DNA of 64,000 nucleotides from Streptomyces olivaceoviridis. GTDB taxonomy: Bacteria > Actinomycetota > Actinomycetes > Streptomycetales > Streptomycetaceae. The notes beneath the pieces are model-generated. The model was not told the origin of the DNA. It saw nothing but the letters and a program-made list of their open reading frames with translations, and made no database searches. Position 1 is the stretch's first letter, and the number at the start of each line of letters is the position of its first letter. Made by a program: the position numbers and the translations under genes. This document shows positions 62,310 to 64,000 of this stretch, one piece after another. The DNA is taken from NCBI RefSeq assembly GCF_014650115.1, contig NZ_BMUI01000003.1:372001-436000 (forward strand), written 5' to 3'.

Positions 62310-62372
62310 TTGTCACTCTCACCTTCAGAGTGCTAACGCCAATGATTAGCACTCGGCATGGTCGAGTGCAAG
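62310..62372 (-). promoter_or_regulatory. CIRCE operator array before groEL2
   Basis: Four 9-nt half-sites, each separated by 9 nt: TTGTCACTC (62310), GAGTGCTAA (62328), TTAGCACTC (62346), GAGTGCAAG (62364). Two TTAGCACTC-N9-GAGTGCTAA-type CIRCE sites result, bound by HrcA. A minus-strand promoter TTGCAC (62371-62366)-N17-TAATCA (62348-62343) overlaps one of them. Confidence 0.85.
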
Positions 62373-62431
62373 CGCCTGGACGGGTGGGAGGCTCCCGTCA
62401 GCCGCACGCGAACAGCGGAACCGGGGCACGG

Positions 62432-62469
62432 CGAAGGGCCCGCACCCTCTGCGAGGTGCGGGCCCTTCG
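62432..62469 (-). terminator. Terminator after the short cold-shock gene
   Basis: 15-bp stem CGAAGGGCCCGCACC/GGTGCGGGCCCTTCG with an 8-nt loop, 13 nt past the csp stop. Confidence 0.8.
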
Positions 62470-62481
62470 GACAAGAAACGT

Positions 62482-62685
62482 TCAGGCGGTGACGCGAACC
62501 ATGTCGGCCTGCGGACCCTTCTGGCCCTGCGAGATCTCGAACTCGACCCGCTGGCCCTCTTCCAGGGTGCGGTAGCCGTCCATCTGAATCGCGCTGTAGT
62601 GGACGAAGACGTCCGCACCACCGTCGACCGCGATGAAGCCGTACCCCTTCTCCGCGTTGAACCACTTGACGGTGCCCTGAGCCAT
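62482..62685 (-). CDS. Cold-shock protein, short form
   Basis: 67 residues, single cold-shock domain: [20 protein letters not shown] (RNP1 KGYGFIA), DVFVHYSAI (RNP2), [20 protein letters not shown]. Binds single-stranded nucleic acid as an RNA chaperone. ATG 62685 with GGGGAG at 8 nt. It has its own promoter and terminator. Confidence 0.96.
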   Translation of the reverse strand: MAQGTVKWFNAEKGYGFIAVDGGADVFVHYSAIQMDGYRTLEEGQRVEFEISQGQKGPQADMVRVTA

Positions 62686-62797
62686 GCCTAACTCCCCTAT
62701 TACTGGCCCTTGCACAGATCCACACTTCGCGGACCCGGGTCAGACCTCACCCCCCAACTGGTCGGGGGCGTGCGCCGGAACGCGTCGACCGCGGCTG

Positions 62798-62825
62798 AAT
62801 GTATCTGTCCAACTGCCGTCTGCAA
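62798..62825 (-). promoter_or_regulatory. Candidate csp promoter
   Basis: TTGCAG (62825-62820), 16-nt spacer, TACATT (62803-62798) on the minus strand, leaving a leader of roughly 105 nt before the csp ATG. Confidence 0.45.
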
Positions 62826-63042
62826 CAGGTCAATCGGACGAGAATTCTGGACGTGAGCGGTCCGGAATCTGGCGAGAATTCATCCGAATTCAGGGCAAGT
62901 CGGGCCCCATAAAAGCCACAAAAGCCGCAGACAACCCGCACACTTTGGCTGCTTCTTGTCGGGCGGGCGGCATGAAATTCAGGGCCCGCGACCCGGAGAC
63001 CGGGGCCGTGTTCCCCAACTCTACCGCGCTCAATCACACAGA

Positions 63043-63077
63043 ATTGCCCCCTCCGCTTCTCTCACGGAGGGGGCAAT
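63043..63077 (-). terminator. Terminator of the thrC-cysO operon
   Basis: 13-bp stem ATTGCCCCCTCCG/CGGAGGGGGCAAT, 9-nt loop, beginning 58 nt beyond the cysO stop. Confidence 0.75.
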
Positions 63078-63134
63078 CGGATGAACAGCCGGTAACCGCG
63101 GTTACCGAAGGTAATGTGCGGGCGGATCCGCGGC

Positions 63135-63410
63135 TCAGCCGCCGGCGACCGCCGGGATGATCGAGACGCCGGCCCCGTCGGGGGTCGTCGTGTCCAGGCC
63201 CTGTTCAAAACGGACGTCGTCGTCGTTGACGTACACGTTGACGAACCGGCGCAGCTTGCCCTGGTCGTCCAGCACGCGCGCGGCGATGCCCGTGTGGTTC
63301 TTCTCCAGGTCGGCGATGACCTCGCCGAGCGTCGTGCCCTCGGCGGCGACCTCGGCCCGCCCGCCGGTGTAGGTGCGCAGGATGGTGGGGATGCGAACGG
63401 TCACGCTCAT
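63135..63410 (-). CDS. cysO: CysO-like sulfur-carrier protein (MoaD/ThiS fold)
   Basis: 91 residues: SVTVRIPTILRTYTGGRAEV, LGEVIADLEKNHTGIAARVL, RRFVNVYVNDDDVRFEQGLD, ending IIPAVAGG. The C-terminal Gly-Gly is where a thiocarboxylate forms. Closely like mycobacterial CysO, which feeds sulfur to cysteine synthase CysM. Here it overlaps thrC by 4 nt (ATGA) rather than standing beside cysM. Cytoplasmic. Confidence 0.9.
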   Translation of the reverse strand: MSVTVRIPTILRTYTGGRAEVAAEGTTLGEVIADLEKNHTGIAARVLDDQGKLRRFVNVYVNDDDVRFEQGLDTTTPDGAGVSIIPAVAGG

Positions 63411-64000
63411 GCGAGGCCAGCCTCTCGGAAGGAGTCCAGGGTCGGGCGGATGGTGGCGGTGAGACCGGTCCCGGCCACCGCGTCCAGGGTCTTCAGGCCG
63501 TCGCCGGTGTTGAGGACGACCGTGGTCTTCGCCGGGTCCAGCACGCCCGCCTCCAGCAGCTTGCGGGTGACGCCGACGGTCACGCCGCCGGCGGTCTCCG
63601 CGAAGATGCCCTCGGTCCGCGCGAGCAGCTTGATCGCGTCCACGACCTCTTCGTCCGTCACGTCCTCGACGGCACCGCCGGTGCGGCGCGCGATGTCCAG
63701 GACGTACGGCCCGTCGGCCGGGTTGCCGATGGCCAGGGACTTGGCGATGGTGTTCGGCTTCTGGGGCCGTACGACGTCGTGGCCGGCCTTGAAGGCGGTG
63801 GAGACCGGGGAGCAGCCCTCGGCCTGGGCGCCGAAGATCTTGTACGGCCTGTCCTCGACCAGACCGAGCTTGATCAGCTCCTGGAGCCCCTTGTCGATCT
63901 TCGTGAGCTGGGAGCCGGAGGCGATCGGGACCACGATCTGGTCCGGCAGCCGCCAGCCGAGCTGCTCGCAGATCTCGTACGCCAGGGTCTTGGAGCCCTC
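63407..64000 (-). CDS. thrC: Threonine synthase (C-terminal part; N-terminus outside window)
   Basis: The last 197 residues of threonine synthase, PLP enzyme converting O-phosphohomoserine to threonine: EGSKTLAYEICEQLGWRLPD, IVVPIASGSQLTKIDKGLQE, AEGCSPVSTAFKAG, KPNTIAKSLAIGNPADG, EGIFAETAGGVTVGVTRKLL and LNTGDGLKTLDAV. The PLP lysine lies outside. Stop overlaps the cysO start, so the two proteins are translated in coupled fashion. Confidence 0.95.
   Translation of the reverse strand, partial: EGSKTLAYEICEQLGWRLPDQIVVPIASGSQLTKIDKGLQELIKLGLVEDRPYKIFGAQAEGCSPVSTAFKAGHDVVRPQKPNTIAKSLAIGNPADGPYVLDIARRTGGAVEDVTDEEVVDAIKLLARTEGIFAETAGGVTVGVTRKLLEAGVLDPAKTTVVLNTGDGLKTLDAVAGTGLTATIRPTLDSFREAGLA

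Larger units (their letters stand above)
62686..63134. other. 449-nt intergenic region, csp leader and thrC-cysO terminator
   Basis: No gene. Holds a csp promoter candidate (62798-62825), a repetitive GAATTC-rich stretch (62837-62895, with GAGAATTC twice and GAATTC three times), and the terminator 63043-63077. The AT-rich part is unusual for this genome and may be a cold-responsive leader or upstream element. Confidence 0.6.

Noticed and set aside
62328..62354. GAGTGCTAA-N9-TTAGCACTC as the CIRCE itself
   Set aside because: The half-sites are in the reverse order; the true CIRCE pairs are 62310-62336 and 62346-62372, and this is the space between them.

Overview
The window is chromosomal DNA from a Streptomyces (high-GC actinomycete). 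The evidence is the very high G+C with GC-rich third codon positions, frequent GTG and TTG starts, many leaderless genes, the Scr1/WhiJ-type XRE + DUF397 pair, futalosine-pathway menaquinone genes and a groEL without groES. Gene content and order match, from memory, the conserved core of the S. coelicolor chromosome running from serC down to groEL2, cold-shock gene and thrC. No tRNA, rRNA, CRISPR array, prophage or insertion sequence was seen. Both ends cut a gene: an ABC transporter on the left and threonine synthase on the right.

Layout. 1-6.6 kb, minus strand: ABC exporter, a 43-residue Lys/Pro peptide gene, a FemX-like aminoacyltransferase, and a coupled phosphoesterase and FAD/Fe-S oxidoreductase. 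6.7-16.3 kb: serC, secreted and hydrolytic proteins, a Uma2 protein, an AhpD-like protein, an aldo/keto reductase, thpR, an acetyltransferase and a marR-MFS unit. 16.4-26 kb: a purine-type NCS2 permease, a DUF2530 membrane protein, a CtpE-like P-type ATPase, two tandem paralogous secreted proteins and a sacsin-like ATPase. 26-31 kb: hemerythrin protein, BrkB membrane protein, PPK2 kinase and PhoD-type phosphatase. 30.5-38 kb: an XRE/DUF397/GHKL-ATPase developmental-type triad, DUF3027, an MFS protein, a DUF2771 lipoprotein, mqnB-mqnD and a long cold-shock protein. 38-50 kb: HAD phosphatase, XPB helicase with its helicase-associated partner, amine oxidase, CASTOR/POLLUX-type channel and a GT87 mannosyltransferase-like protein. 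50-64 kb: HelD-type helicase, cutC, a mycothiol-isomerase-like protein, an HD phosphohydrolase, an isomerase-like/GNAT fusion, the murR-murQ recycling unit, an old-yellow-enzyme reductase, groEL2 under a four-half-site CIRCE array, a short cold-shock gene, and the overlapping thrC-cysO operon.

Functional links visible from sequence: mqnB-mqnD catalyse two steps of one menaquinone pathway; murR-murQ form a regulator/enzyme pair for cell-wall sugar recycling; PPK2, PhoD and BrkB cluster; the XPB helicase sits with its partner; cysO-thrC and the phosphoesterase/oxidoreductase pair are translationally coupled by 4-nt overlaps. At least ten genes have a TANNNT box ending 6 or 7 nt before the start codon, the signature of leaderless transcripts.

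Most of the window is ordinary conserved chromosome. The least explained items are the Lys/Pro peptide beside the ABC exporter and FemX, the duplicated secreted-protein domain, the sacsin-like ATPase carrying an in-frame dispersed repeat, the isomerase-like/acetyltransferase fusion, and a candidate DasR-type operator in front of cutC.
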